Source of the DNA: Sphagnum magellanicum
Taxonomy: Eukaryota; Streptophyta; Sphagnopsida; Sphagnales; Sphagnaceae
NCBI GenBank assembly: GCA_021904315.1
Contig: CM038914.1
Span: 22,679,065-22,743,064 of the forward strand
Reading direction: 5' to 3'
Length of the DNA stretch: 64,000 nt
Shown here: in pieces, positions 1-12,330 of the stretch
How positions within the stretch are numbered: position 1 is the first letter of the stretch
Layout: each line of letters starts with the position of its first letter
The notes under the pieces: generated by a model
What the model was told of the DNA's origin: nothing
The model's database searches: none
Seen by the model: the letters and a program-made list of their open reading frames with translations, nothing else
Translations under genes and position numbers: made by a program

Positions 1-3000
1 TTGCAATATGTACTTCCACTAATAACATGTGTTCCATATTATTTCATCCATAGAGGTTGGATTTAATCGTCAAAAATAGATTTGATCCTTGGAAATTCAA
101 TTTGCACATTCATCTATTCTAATTCATTTTAGTTGGCTTAAATTTGGTCCACTACAATTATCACATTTGTTACCATGAAATTCAAATTTTTAAAATTCAT
201 CTAGAAATTCACATTCATCCACAAATCTTGAAAATGCCTTCAATTTTTTTGATGGAAGTTAATCCTTCAAAAAAAATGTTCCAAGTATTGTTTGCATTAA
301 CATTTAAGTGCATTTTGCTAGGGCCATTTCATCCATTGAAATTCATTAATTTTGTTCAATCATATGAAAAGAATAATTATTATTTAATCTATTTTCCAAT
401 TTCATTGGTTGTTTTTCATTTCATTTATTTGGATGAATTTTCATTGATTTATAATTCATCCCAATATAGGGTTTGAAGCTATTCTAGAACCGTAACTTCT
501 GGAACTTGCATGCAAACTCTATTGCAACAAATTAGTCCAAAAGTTTCATGTGCTTGCAAGCTCTATTTAAACTAATTTTCATGAGATTGTGAAGTTTGTT
601 GCAATGCAAGCTCTATTTAAACTAATTTTCATGAGATTGTGAACTTTGTTGCAATGAAGTCCTAGAGTTTTGCATGTTTGCTTTATGCAAAAGTTGAATG
701 TTTGTAACCAAAATTATTGTTTGGCAAATATGAAGCGTTAATTTTCTAAAAACTTTTGGTAGTTCAAGGTAACCTCACCCCCTTTTAATGTCAACATGTG
801 TCTTTTTTACTAAAACATGTTTTAAAATTATGTACCATAGAATGAAAAGATCATAAAATAGATAGAAAAAATAATTTGTCCATTGAGTTTATAATAAGTT
901 GAACACAAAATTTGAAAAAAAGTAACATAATAATTTGTATGTAACATGTATGTTTGAAATTGATAAACCTATTAATGGTGTTCAAATGTACTTCTACATT
1001 TCTAATATATTGTGATTAAAATATTTAAAAGTTGAAAGTCCACAATTACATTTTAAAGCACATCATTCACTTTCGCTTCCATTTGAAGAATTACAAAATA
1101 ATTTGAACAACCATGTCATGTGTGTTAATTTAATTATTAAGTTAGGTCCCAAATAGTTAAGGATAAATTGGGTTAGTTGAGTTGATTAATTATATTTTGA
1201 ACCAATTGAAGTGTGAACAAGGTTCGAAATAATTTTTCATAAGATATAATCTCAAGTTGTGTGATCCCAAATCACTTTTGGTGATTTGAAATTCCAAAGC
1301 ATAACTTTTTGCTTTGCAATTTTTTTATGTTTATGTAAGTGTTGTTGTTGTTATTTTATGCTTTGGGTTTGGATTCATGTGTTGTTACAAACGAGTTTTA
1401 TTTTGAATCACCAAAAAGTTTAGATGTGGTGTACCATTTAGGGTATTTTTATGTTATGTGTTATATGTGTGATGACAACGATAGTTGTAAACGCCAACAT
1501 AGGAACGCACAACAACCATGAATGAATTTAAAATCACAAATGAAATATTAGAATTGCCATAAAACCAAGTAGGATAATAATAATAGAGAAATATTTTTAA
1601 AATATGAACACATTGAAAAAACTCAAAAAGAATGTGCATGGAAAATAAAGGGGATGACAACAAATTCAAACAACTTATTCATTATCTACCATTCTTTTCT
1701 ACTAGTTTATTGACTAATTGTTAATACAATATTTTAAGGCATCAACATAATTTTTCATCATAATTTTTTGGTTCCAAAAAAAATTAACCAAAACATAAAT
1801 GGACCTTAACTTGGTGTTACAATATTTACAACCATAACATATATTCATCTAAAAGAAGCAAAATCACACATTGTCATAAAACTTTCATATAATTGCCCAA
1901 TATGTTTTAACATGAGATTTGTATTCATGAAGCACCAAAAAAATAAATAAAAATTTCAAAATATGAAGATAAATTTTTCCTGCATTTTTGTCAATTAACA
2001 TGATAGATGCATCACAATTTCCCAAGACAAGTTGAACAACATCATTTACAAATAACAATTCATCAAAAGACAAAAACTAACATGTATAAAATAGAACCAT
2101 AAGAAGTGAGATTTTTTTTGTTGTGTTCAAAAGATACACAAAACATATACACCTCTATATAGGACAATCATAATCATAGTTGCACATTTGAATAAAAAAG
2201 GTTGAAACATGTTCACATCATCACCAACAATAAAACAACTTTAACAACCAATGTTTTTTTAGTCCAACATTAGTGAAATTGTTCCAAAACAAATAAAATT
2301 ACATTTCTAATAAAGATTAGCAAACCAAATACATAGAAAAAATTTGAAATATCACATTGCAATGAGGGGCAAAAAACTTTACATTGTAGTTGATTCATGT
2401 ATTTGTATAAATCTTGCATTGTTTTGGTAATATTAATAAAGATGCCTATGTTTGCCATTCATCCCAAGGTGATATAATCTTTAAGGTATTGTTTTCTAGC
2501 AATAATGAGAATTCTATGATAAGAATAAAACAACAATTTACAATCAGTCGTTTACACAATTGTTCAAAACAATTACAAATATCATCAAAGACATTTTCGT
2601 GTTCATTAGCTTCTCGAGACCAAATCATCTACTATCAACAAGCATAACACTCAAACATTATACATATTGGTAACACCTACAACAATAATTCATGTAGGCA
2701 ACACACTCACACATAAAAGAAAAAGAAACTTCAAAAAATAAAAACCTATAATAAACAGGAAATTCTACTGAGAGAACATGCATGACAAAGAGAAAAACAA
2801 GAATTCAAATGAATTTGCCAATATATGTTTTTGATAAAATCATTCAAAAGTTACATTATGTTGGACCATATTGAACATTGATGAAGCAAAGGTCAAGCCC
2901 CCATGTAAACCATGAAACACCTAAGATTCTTGCAAATCTTTTAGCACATGTAATTCCACAAACCTTGCAAATGTAAAAGTTGTTGGTTGCAATTCCCAAA

Positions 3001-4420
3001 TGTAGCAACACCAATTTAGCAAAAGTTCCAAAACTTGTTGACATGGCATTTGTTTTTTAGTAAAAGAAAAAAAAGAAAAACCACCAAAAAAACCAAACAC
3101 TAGATAATTAAAACTACAAACAAAATGGAAATTCACAACTCAAAACCCAAAACAAAGCCTTGCACATATATTGTGTGTCAAAAATCACCATCCCTTTGCA
3201 CAAGGTTTCCTTGTAAAAAACTCTCCCCCCAAAACTATAGTTATTTGCTATTTTTTCAAAACAATTCTTATAATTGTTTAGGGTTTGGAAAAGGATTTTG
3301 TTGTGGAAGATATGTCAAACATTTATTTTGATCTAAGTCTAGTTGATAGCATAAGTAAATAACTTGGCAAATATGCACATTGAAAACAATAGGGCCCTTA
3401 CCTCAATGACAATTTAGAGTTAGAAGGAGAACATGATAAGGATGAAATACATTACAATGATGTAGTTGATTGATGCAAGGACTTATGAACATTGTTTGGA
3501 GTTACTATAAATGCTAGATAGTATGAAATAACTTCCAACATGTTCTTTGTTTGTCATCTCTTTATCATTTACATTAGAAAAGTTATGTGGATGTTGAAGT
3601 TTGTCTTTCTTTTTAATATGAAATGAGGCATTTGACATTGTTTATCTTGTTTAAAATCTATTGGGATTTGAATGTTATAACCTCCAAAACAATTTTTTGT
3701 ATAACTCAACAATTTTTGAAGGTTTATTTGAAAATTTTAAAAATTAAGCACTTCTTCAAAAATAAAAATTTAAATTAAACACTTCACTTTTAAATTAATT
3801 TCTACCTAACTACCTACCCACCTATGGTATTGTGTATGAGGAAGTGGAACCAAAAAGAGTCCAAAACAAGAGGAATTACTCACAAATTGTGGACTAACAA
3901 TCTTGAATATATATATGTCCACTTTTCTAGCATCTCACCATAAACCCAAAAAATTCTGAAAATTACCTAAGTGCCATGTCAAAAATTCGAAAAAAACTCT
4001 CAAGCACACTAGCTCCATTATTTAGTATAATTTTAAATTGTAAATTTATTTATTTTTTACTAGTGAACATAAGCAAGGTACTACAATATTTGGAATAATT
4101 AAGACTTTTTTACTGAAAAGAATGGAAAGCAAATTATAATACACACAGGTATGGTAGAATAATACCCATAGCTGGTTCAGGGGCAAGGTGTCTAATAATT
4201 AATTATTTTTCATCAGTTATGTTTGGCAGTAAAAATAATTATTAATTATCAATTCAACATCATACTAAATAATAAAGCTAATTGTGCTTGACAACTTCAT
4301 TCACAACTTTGGCATATTAGGCATGTATGTTTTTTTTCAGAATTTTCAACAATTCCAAAAAAATAATTTATTAGGGCCTATTAGTGATTAAGTACTACCA
4401 TGGTTTTTTTTTTTTTTTTT
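1..4420. other. AT-rich intergenic spacer
   Basis: No gene is recognised. Short open frames on both strands have low-complexity, phenylalanine/isoleucine/lysine-rich translations with no family resemblance, as expected from AT-rich DNA. The only clear structure is a two-copy 50-bp tandem duplication at 555-654. Confidence 0.7.
555..654. repeat. 50-bp tandem duplication
   Basis: Two adjacent copies with period 50, beginning TGCAAGCTCTATTTAAAC at 555 and 605, differ at only a few bases (for example GAAGTTTG versus GAACTTTG). This is a simple local duplication in spacer DNA. Confidence 0.85.
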
Positions 4421-4429
4421 TCAATTTTG

Positions 4430-4640
4430 TGATGTAGCTGAAGTGGTGATCATTCATAAGATGGTTTAGCCAGATTTGGCTACAGACTAGATATGAAAAT
4501 AGAAAAAAAAATCAGAATCCTTCGATATTCTTTGGCTACCTGCTGGAACTGATCATAAAAATCTGGCAATTTGGAATTTTTTTTTTTTTTCGAAATCTGG
4601 AGAATTTTGGGCCATTTGTTTTCTATGGAAAATCCTTTGT
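4430..4640 (+). repeat. Dispersed ~230-bp repeat, copy A
   Basis: This copy shares an ordered set of blocks with the copies at 4845-5075, 30470-30713 (inverted) and 45165-45370. The blocks are GATGTAGCTGAAGTGGTGAT, then TTTAGCCAGATTTGGCTA, then TTTGGCTACCT about 100 bp later, then AAATCTGG(C). It has no coding capacity and no obvious inverted termini. It is probably a decayed non-autonomous transposon fragment. Confidence 0.65.
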
Positions 4641-4844
4641 ATAGGTTGAAATCATATTTATTTTTCAGGTTGAAATTTGGCGAATTTTTGCCCCCAAAAA
4701 AAAACCACTGGGTACTTGCAGTATATATTTTTATCTAATTTTTTTTAAAATAGGTTTTAATTATAGTGCCTATTTTAAATGAGACGTGCATAAATGAATT
4801 GCGAAAAGCAAAATGTAGCCCTTGGAGTGTTTTTTTCCGGCAAT

Positions 4845-5075
4845 TTCATGATGTAGCTGAAGTGGTGATCGTCCATAGGAAGAAGATTTAGCCAAAAGAG
4901 CCATATATGAAATAAATGATTAAAAACGTCCCTCTATATTTTTGGCTACCTAATAGAACCATGTATAGAAATCTGAGAAAATTTCTTAAGTTTTGGTTGA
5001 ATTATGGCTATTTAAATTCACAAAAAACATTTTATTTCAGCACTTTTAAATTTTAAATTTCGCCTTTTGGCTATG
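4845..5075 (+). repeat. Dispersed ~230-bp repeat, copy B
   Basis: Same block order as copy A: GATGTAGCTGAAGTGGTGAT, GAAGAAGATTTAGCC, TTTTTGGCTACCTA, AGAAATCTGA, GGTTGAATTATGGCTATT. It also has a 3' segment, CAGCACTTTTAAATTT, which aligns with the inverted copy at 30.5 kb. Copies A and B form a loose direct pair about 850 bp upstream of the MAPKKK start codon. Confidence 0.7.
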
Positions 5076-5089
5076 TACAGCCGGGGAAA

Positions 5090-5900
5090 AAAAAAGGGCG
5101 AGCCTTAATGTCTTTGGGCGAAAGGCCACAAAATTTGTATTTGTCCGTGGACAAAAGGCCACAAAATTTGTAGTCTCCTTGGATAAAAGACCACAAATGT
5201 GGCCCCAATCTTCTAGGGAGCCGTTGGCACCTACGATAAAACTCTTGGCCGTTACGGCGGCGGGCCGGGTGCAAGAGAATAGCGGGTTGATTTTCACACC
5301 CGTGATTGGGAGCAAACCCGTGGCGTTTCAAGCGTCGTCTCTTCCCGCGCCGTCGCTCTTCCGACTGCGCGCACCTCGTCGCTCCGGTTTTTTCCTTCTG
5401 TCCGAGTCCCTCCTCCAAGATCACCCAATTTTTGGAAGGGATTCTCTGGTCCTTCTCGCGGAGAAAAGCTCTTGTATCGTCTACATTCATATGCAATTCC
5501 AGTTTCGTTTTTATTTCAAAAAAATCGGTCCAGTGGATGTCGTGAAAGGGGGTCTCGAGTCTCGAGTCCTCTGTTTTCTTTTCTTGTTCTTTTAGGTTGT
5601 GTTAGTTTGGTTGTAAGAGTTTTTGGATTTGTGCATTTTTTGTTTGTTTGTTTGTGTTTGTGGTTTTTTTTTTTTTTGGCGGTTGAGGTTACGTTTTGAG
5701 TGGGGGTTTGAGAAACGGGAGCTGATGTTGGGCGGCGGCTTCGGATATCTCCATCGCTTCCATTCCTATTACAACAACAAATGAAAGAAGAGAAATGAAG
5801 AAGTTGTTGTTGATGTGCTGGAACTAGACTGCGTCAGTCAGGGAGGCGTTGTGCAAATCTGCAGAAATACGGAACTGGAATCGAGAGAGCAGCAACCAAA
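5090..5900 (+). promoter_or_regulatory. GC-rich promoter and 5' leader of the MAPKKK gene
   Basis: GC and CpG content rise sharply from about 5200 relative to the AT-rich flank, with CT-rich stretches at 5330-5460, as is common for plant promoters and leaders. The overlapping open frames here (5179-5595 on + and 5071-5496 on -) show no family resemblance and are attributed to the composition shift. An in-frame TGA at 5811 precedes the chosen start codon, so the coding region does not extend upstream in this exon. No specific TATA box is called. Confidence 0.5.
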
Positions 5901-8341
5901 ATGCAGGGGCTTCAGCGGATGGGTAGTCCTCGTGCCATTCGATGGCGGAAGGGCGAGCTCATCGGTGCAGGTTAGTATCTTATTTCGATAGCAAAGGGTT
6001 TTGCAAAACAAACAAACGGAGCAAGCTGTGCTATTAGCTTGTTCCATTCTTTGCATCCCAAAGACTTGACATCGTGGAGGAGGTTATACTAGGGTCTGTG
6101 AATCCAGCCAGTACTTCGCAAAGAGCCAGCCAGCCATTTCCCATGGAAGTTCACATCCCAAAATCCATGTGTAGCCATGGTGATCTGCTGCTTCCTAGTC
6201 CACAGTAACCCTAGTTTACTCAGAGTGTACTACGTGCGAGACTTAGTCCTTGGCACCAAGAAGAACTCTGAGTAACTTCGCCAATTGGAGCTCAACAATA
6301 GATTGTAGAGAGATCTTTCTTCTTCACAGCCTAGGGAGTCCACTGAAACTGTCTGCCTTGAGATGACTATTTCTGTTCCTCAGTCTGTGCCAGAATCATG
6401 CATGTCAGATGACTCCCTTCTTCTTCTAGTCAGATGGTAAGCTGTGCTTGTGTTGTTGCCTCTTTTGCAGGTGCTTATGGCCGGGTGTATATGGGTTTGA
6501 ATCTCGATTCCGGGGAGCTTATTGCAGTGAAGCAGGTGTGCATCTCAGTGAACAATATCACAAAGGAGAAGGCACAGGCACACATCCGAGAGCTTGAAGA
6601 GGAGGTGAAGCTGCTGCAAAACCTCTCACATCCCAATATTGTGCGGTACTTAGGCACAGCAAGAGAGGAGGAGGCACTGAACATCTTTCTTGAATTTGTA
6701 CCGGGAGGCTCAATAGCTTCACTCCTTGGCAAGTTTGGTTCTTTCACTGAACCTGTCATTCGTATGTACACACGACAGCTGCTGGTTGGTCTTGAGTACC
6801 TCCATAGCAACCATATCATGCATCGTGACATCAAAGGGGCAAACATACTGGTTGATAACAAGGGATGTATCAAGCTTGCAGACTTTGGTGCATCCAAAAA
6901 GGTGGTTAAACTTGCAACGATCTCTGAAGCCAAGTCCATGAAAGGCACCCCTTACTGGATGGCTCCTGAGGTCATTCGTCAGACAGGTCATAACTGGCAA
7001 GCTGATATGTGGAGTGTTGGCTGCACTGTGATTGAAATGGCGACCGGCAAACCTCCCTGGAGCCAGCAGTTCCAAGAGGTAGCTGCATTGTTCCACATTG
7101 GAACTACAAAGTCACACCCTCCCATCCCTGAGCATCTTTCTCATCAAGGCAAGGATTTTCTCCTCAAGTGTCTCCAGAGGGAGCCCACACTGAGGCCTAG
7201 TGCAACTGAGCTTCTGAAGCATCCCTTTGTTCTCACCTGTGAGATTCAAGGAGGATTAGATGGATCTGAGGACATACAACAACAACAAGCAGCTGATGGT
7301 CATTTGCAGGAGCAGCAGGCAAATAGGGGAAACACGGAATTGCAATCTGTGAAAGGTACATGGAGACAGATCGCCCAGAACAGCTGGAAGCCAACAGGGG
7401 TGCTTGGGAAGGGTTCATCCTTTTCTTTCAGAGGCTCCCCATACTCGGTGAAGAATTCTGATAACATCAACTGGGCTTCCAGAAGGGTTGGGAATTCAGA
7501 CATGGATGACCTTAATTGTTCTGTGAGGTTGGACTCTGTAAGGTTCGATTCTATCCAACATGATACTTGGAATGAAAGCTATAACCCAGTGTCAGAGCCC
7601 TCATTTGTGGATGGCAACAACTGGAGGCTTAATCTGACAGCGAATGGAGGGTTCTCTGTAGGAGGACCTGTTGCTAATGGAGATCTCACAAGCATGGGGA
7701 CCCCAGAGTGTGAGCATAGTCTTGGGGAGAGGGGATGGTCTCTGCAGCAGCAGGAGGAAGATGAAGTGACAGAATCCAAGATTCGTGCCTTCTTGGATGA
7801 GAAGGCTTTGGAGCTCAAAAGGCTCCAGACACCACTCTATGAGGAACTTTATGAGACCTCAATGAGGAGCTCAGAAATTCCTGCATCAACCGGGCCTGCA
7901 GAGAGCTTTATTGCACCTTTGAACCCTGCTATTGCAAAACAACAAACGCACAGCCCCAGCAAATCACCGGGCAGTCTCAGTGGAAGGTCAATTGGAATCA
8001 GAAGCAGCCAAGAGAGTGAGACGAGTGTGAGTTCTGGGAGCCCCAGTGGAACTGGAGCACCTTCTCCCAGTGTCAATTGTTCCCCTCTTTTGGAAATTCC
8101 GTCAGCAAGGTTGAATGAATGGAAAGGTCTTATTAATGATACACAGCAACCACTACCAAGCCCTAGTCTGAGTTCTAGTGAGCGTCAAAGGCTCTGGAAA
8201 GAGGAGCTTGAGCAGGAGCTTAGAATGAAGCGAGAGGAGAAACGAAAACAATTGGCTAAACAGGGCTCTCCAATGTCTCCACCCAACTCAAGGGGGCTTC
8301 AACGACCTGCCAGTCGTCTGGCTACTGCTTCCCAAATTTAG
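5901..8341 (+). CDS. ANP/NPK1-type MAP kinase kinase kinase
   Basis: The CDS joins 5901-5970 and 6471-8341 (GTTAG donor, TTTTGCAG acceptor, phase 1), giving 646 residues. ATG 5901 is the first in-frame ATG after a TGA at 5811. The kinase domain covers about residues 15-274: IRWRKGELIGAGAYGRV glycine loop, Lys44 in AVKQV, HRDIKGAN at 141-148, DFG at 161 and MAPE ending near 190. The C-terminal half is Ser/Pro-rich but keeps the ANP/NPK1 signature KIRAFLDEKALELKRLQTP near 460-480, then a charged helix LWKEELEQELRMKREEK. The family (Arabidopsis ANP1-3, tobacco NPK1) activates MAPKKs in cytokinesis and stress/immune signalling. The short N-terminus (14 residues before the domain) and the single coding intron are unusual. 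Family assignment is very secure; which ANP orthologue it represents is not resolved. Confidence 0.93.
5971..6470 (+). other. Intron 1 of the MAPKKK gene
   Basis: This 500-bp intron interrupts the codon for the glycine-loop residue Gly24. The donor is CAG|GTTAG and the acceptor is TCTTTTGCAG|GTG. Splicing joins GELIGA to GAYGRV, restoring the conserved nucleotide-binding loop exactly, which is the main evidence for the junction. Confidence 0.88.
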
Positions 8342-8635
8342 CAGCTTTATCTCATCTGAGAATTTTAACCTGATACTCTTTTGTGTAGTCTTCCCCCCAT
8401 TCTAGTCCATGGTGATGGGCTGCCCCTGGTTATGTACTTGCCTTCTGCAGGGTGCAAGGTCTTTCTCTCCCTCTCTGTCTGTTCTGTTTCTTTCTCTGTG
8501 TCTTTTTATATTTGTGATCTCCTGTATAGCCTGCTTAGACTCTCATTTGGTAAGCAAGATCAGTTACCAACTCCAACCTGACTGTGGGTCACCTTGGCCC
8601 CCATCTTTGGCTCTTTTATCCTGTATCTTTTAGTT

Positions 8636-8641
8636 AATAAA
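8636..8641 (+). terminator. AATAAA polyadenylation signal candidate for the MAPKKK gene
   Basis: A canonical AATAAA lies about 295 bp after the MAPKKK stop codon, in a T-rich 3' stretch followed by TG-rich sequence. Plant poly(A) signals are loose, so the cleavage site itself cannot be fixed. Confidence 0.45.
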
Positions 8642-11600
8642 ATTAGGGTGTTTGTGCACTTGTGAATGAGACAGCTTATAGTTGTGGAAGGTTTTCATTA
8701 TTTGTGGTTTGATTTTTGGCATATTACTATAGTCTGCTGAAAGTTTTCTGAAGGTTGGCATTCCTGCACAGATTGTGAAGTTATTATTGTCTTTCCTTTC
8801 TGCTGTCTGTCTCCTATTACACAGGTATTGATAATTGGAGTGTCCTCATGCTGTGTGTTCATGTCATCCCTTGAAAAAACATAGGTTAAGCACAGATAAC
8901 AGGGGCTGTTGACAATAATTCGTTTGCCAAAAATGAAGTAGTTTCAGTACAGGTGGCAGGAGGTCCTAAAACAATCATGCACTTGTGGGTGTTTTAGCTC
9001 CACCAGGTTATATACATCTCGGGGAACTCTAGCAGTAGGAACTCATCTGCAAGTTGACAAAATTGTGTCTCTTTCAGGGGTTTGGGGCCAGGCATGGATC
9101 CAGGTACTCTGAGTGAAGGAATGAATTTTTCGCTGGACATCAATTTAGAGCCTCAGGGGACTTTAATGTTGATCAGCTGTCATGACACATGATTGGCTGG
9201 TGGATGGGTGATTGAGATCATCTTACTGATGGATGGGGTTTCTCCTCTCTTCACTCCTGCCATTATTGCACTACTGTTCTTGCCGTGTTGGTGTATGACA
9301 CAAGCAAGTAAACCTATGGCATGCATGTGCTTGAGGATACAGGTTCTTCACCTTCACTTTTAGTTTATCCATTATGGTTACTCTTCCTTTTAAGATTGGA
9401 AGTGGGGATACATTGGCCACTTGGGTGTAATCACAAGAATTGGAGGATGGATTTTCAGAGTTACTGGGATGGCCGACACTAGCCTTTGGGGAATGTGGAG
9501 TTCCATTGGTTGGTGTTCTGGATGTGGGGGGTCTGGGGATCATTTGAGCTTAGAGTTGTTACAGTAAATTGCAGTCCTGATTCCCCAGAAGAAGTTTAGG
9601 TCACTAAGACATTTGCCATACTTGTGGATTGTCCTAGGAAAAAGTGCCTTACACATGACACATCCAGCTGTTTCTCCTTCTTTAATGTTCAGCATGGTTC
9701 AATGGGGGCTCTGTCACATGGCCAAGTTGGTGCTACACAAAGTTGCTTTGTGCACTCCTGACTTGGCTCTGAAAATTCTTAAGTTTGGGTGAAGAGTTGC
9801 TGTGCATGTGCTAAAATTAGCACTGAAATGGTTCAGGAGACTTTTGCTGCCACATCAACTGTTGAGGATATCCTATCCACAGAAGATAAGCAGTTGTCCT
9901 CAGGGGATTGAGACAGGTGGCAATTCCTGGGGCACATAGTGACCTTTGCTCATCATGTTTCTTATCAAGCAAGGTATTTGTGGTTCATAAGTTTTGGAGC
10001 TTTCCTTCATGTTGTAGGCTACCATATCACCAAGCTTTAGAATCTACCATGTGTTTTATCTGGCTGGCCCCTGTTTCAGGATGGGCTGGTTAAATGCATG
10101 TCCTTAGAACTAATGCAACTGCCCTGTGAGGAAGATAGCGATTTTTTTGGTGATGAAAATCTGCAAGTGTATGCAGGGTACTGTTCTGACCCCAAAGCAG
10201 ATAGAAGAAGTTTTATGCATGTTAAGATGTCATCAATCCCCCCTACCAACCCAGCTGTCATAGCAATGATATTCATTCCTGTAAGACATGCATTTTTGGT
10301 GGTGTGGCCTAGCATTTGGAATTCTTAATCATGCTATCAATTTGTGCATGCAGACATGCTTCTCATCATTCATTGTTAGTTTTAGAATGTGGGCCAAATT
10401 TTACTTTCTATGGTAGGAGTACACTGCAGACATGCTTTCCTAAATAGCAAACTTCTCCATGGTTGACATGTTGACATCTGAGTCTTGAGAAAGTTGGTGG
10501 AACCAACTTTTCTTGTTGTGGCACAGGGCCTTCATTCAACAAAGTCATGTTAACATTGGAGAGTATGTAAGAGCTAGTAAATGGAGAACTTGTGAGGTGT
10601 TCTAGCCTATTCTTGTTTGACGTCACCAAGTTACAAAGTAGAATGCTTGTAATTCTATGCAGCCAGTTGAAGTAATTGTAGGGCAGAAAGTAGATTTTAG
10701 TTTTAGTATAACGAAAGGGCATTTCAAATGCTTAGGATGCCCCACAACCAATCAAGCATGTCTTCAGACAAAATTTCAGTCATATTAGCAGTGTCACCAC
10801 ACTTTTACTTCTCCATTTGACATCTGTTTCCATGGAGTGGTGGCAAGGGTTAGCCTCAGCTTGTCTATGGTGTATTTGTGTTATCTTAGTACCTGAGATC
10901 TGATTCTTTGGTACCCTTGTTGTGCAGGAAGTGGACAAGATTTTGACCAAACACAAATCTTGAGAATCCTTGCCTATCTGAGTAAAATGCTGCTAATTAC
11001 ATAATGGAAGCTAGCCATGAAGATGATGATCTTTTCAGCCTTGTCAACTACACCATATCTTACCTCCTGGCTGTTGCAAATTTTTTATGGGTTCCGGCTC
11101 CCATTTGTTGCTTGACACGTGGCCAAATGTTATTGAGATTTTGTGATGTTGTTGCTTGGGATGCAATGATTTTTGGGGTATGTGAAATTTGAGCAAGGGC
11201 AGAAGGTGTTGCAATATTTGGACTATGGGAATCACATCATTTTCCTAGTAGTTATGAGTATGTGCTCATGACACATAAGGTGTACACATGCAAGTAGAAT
11301 CATGTGATGCATCAAAAGACTATCAGACATGAGACATGGTGAACACCATAGTTGTTGCAAGGAAATCACTGATGTGTATAATTTTTCATTTAGATTCTTC
11401 TTTTAGGTAGCACAAATTGCTTTATGACTTGGCAACATAGATATACCATTGCCCTTCTTTTCAAAGCACCACGATTTGATAATCCTATTGTCAATTCCAT
11501 GTGTCTGGTGTCTGTTTTAACTTTTATATCCTTCCTTGGTCATTGACTTTTTCATTTTGTAGCATCCAAGTGATGGAATTAATCAAGCACGCACCTAGGT

Positions 11601-11844
11601 GTGACTGATAATATGTGGCTTTACCTTTGTGTGCAAATTTGTTCACCTTTATATGACGTTTTTTTGATCTTTTAATAGGTAAATACTTGTCCATAACTCT
11701 CTCTTGTACCCATTTGAGATACATGATAGTCTTTTTTTCCGAAAAAAGCTTTTAATCCATTCTATTCAATTGTACCTAAAACTTTATCTAGTAGTTATGC
11801 CAATTTTACTCAAATGGAGTCATTGTTAATGTTGTTGTTCTATT

Positions 11845-12060
11845 GTGGAAGAGGTTGTGGCTAACCTAAAGAAGAAGTTGGCACAAGCTTTCACAAAACT
11901 TGAATAACTTTTTGGTTTTTTCTTTTACCCCTTTTATCCTCTCTGTTGCCAAAAGAGGCTGTGGTTGAACTAAGGAAAACTAGTTGGCTCAAGCTTACAC
12001 AAACTTTTTATGTCTTTTTTTTCATACTCCTTTTGTTTATTGCTACTCCTACCATCTTTG
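11845..12060. repeat. Degenerate ~105-bp direct duplication
   Basis: Two adjacent segments share the order GAGG(T/C)TGTGG, AAGAAG/AACTAGTTGGC, CAAGCTT, ACACAAA and then a T-rich tail (starting near 11850 and 11954). They are diverged but ordered, consistent with an old tandem duplication. Confidence 0.5.
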
Positions 12061-12099
12061 CTATCAAAGGGGCTTTGGCGAAGATTTTCTCGAAGTGCT

Positions 12100-12330
12100 T
12101 TATGTAAATGTAAATGCTAAGTCTTACAAAACCACTAGGGTATGGAAAGAGGGTGATAAACTCCTTGCGAATATATGCAAGAAGGTGACAAACTCGTCGT
12201 AAATGTAATGCAAAATCTTACAAAACCATCGAGGTATGGAAAGAGGGTGGCAAAGTCCCCATAAATGTAAATGTCAAGTGGCACAAAACCACCAAGGTAT
12301 GAAAAGGTATCAAGCTCCCCATCAAGTATA
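12100..12330. repeat. Degenerate tandem repeat with ACAAAACCAC core
   Basis: The sequence TTACAAAACCA followed by (A/G)GGTATGGAAAGAGGGTG recurs at about 12123 and 12217, with a decayed third copy (CACAAAACCACC, GGTATGAAAAGG) near 12280. TAAATGTAAATG/TAATG segments lie between. It is noncoding and origin is unknown. Confidence 0.55.

Noticed and set aside
5071..5595. Overlapping GC-rich open frames upstream of the MAPKKK
   Set aside because: They lie in the promoter/leader, on both strands, with no family signature; the higher GC content alone removes stop codons.
9271..9543. Pro/Ser/Thr-rich minus-strand open frame downstream of the MAPKKK
   Set aside because: No family resemblance, no supported splice partners, and it lies in the 3' flank of a + strand gene.
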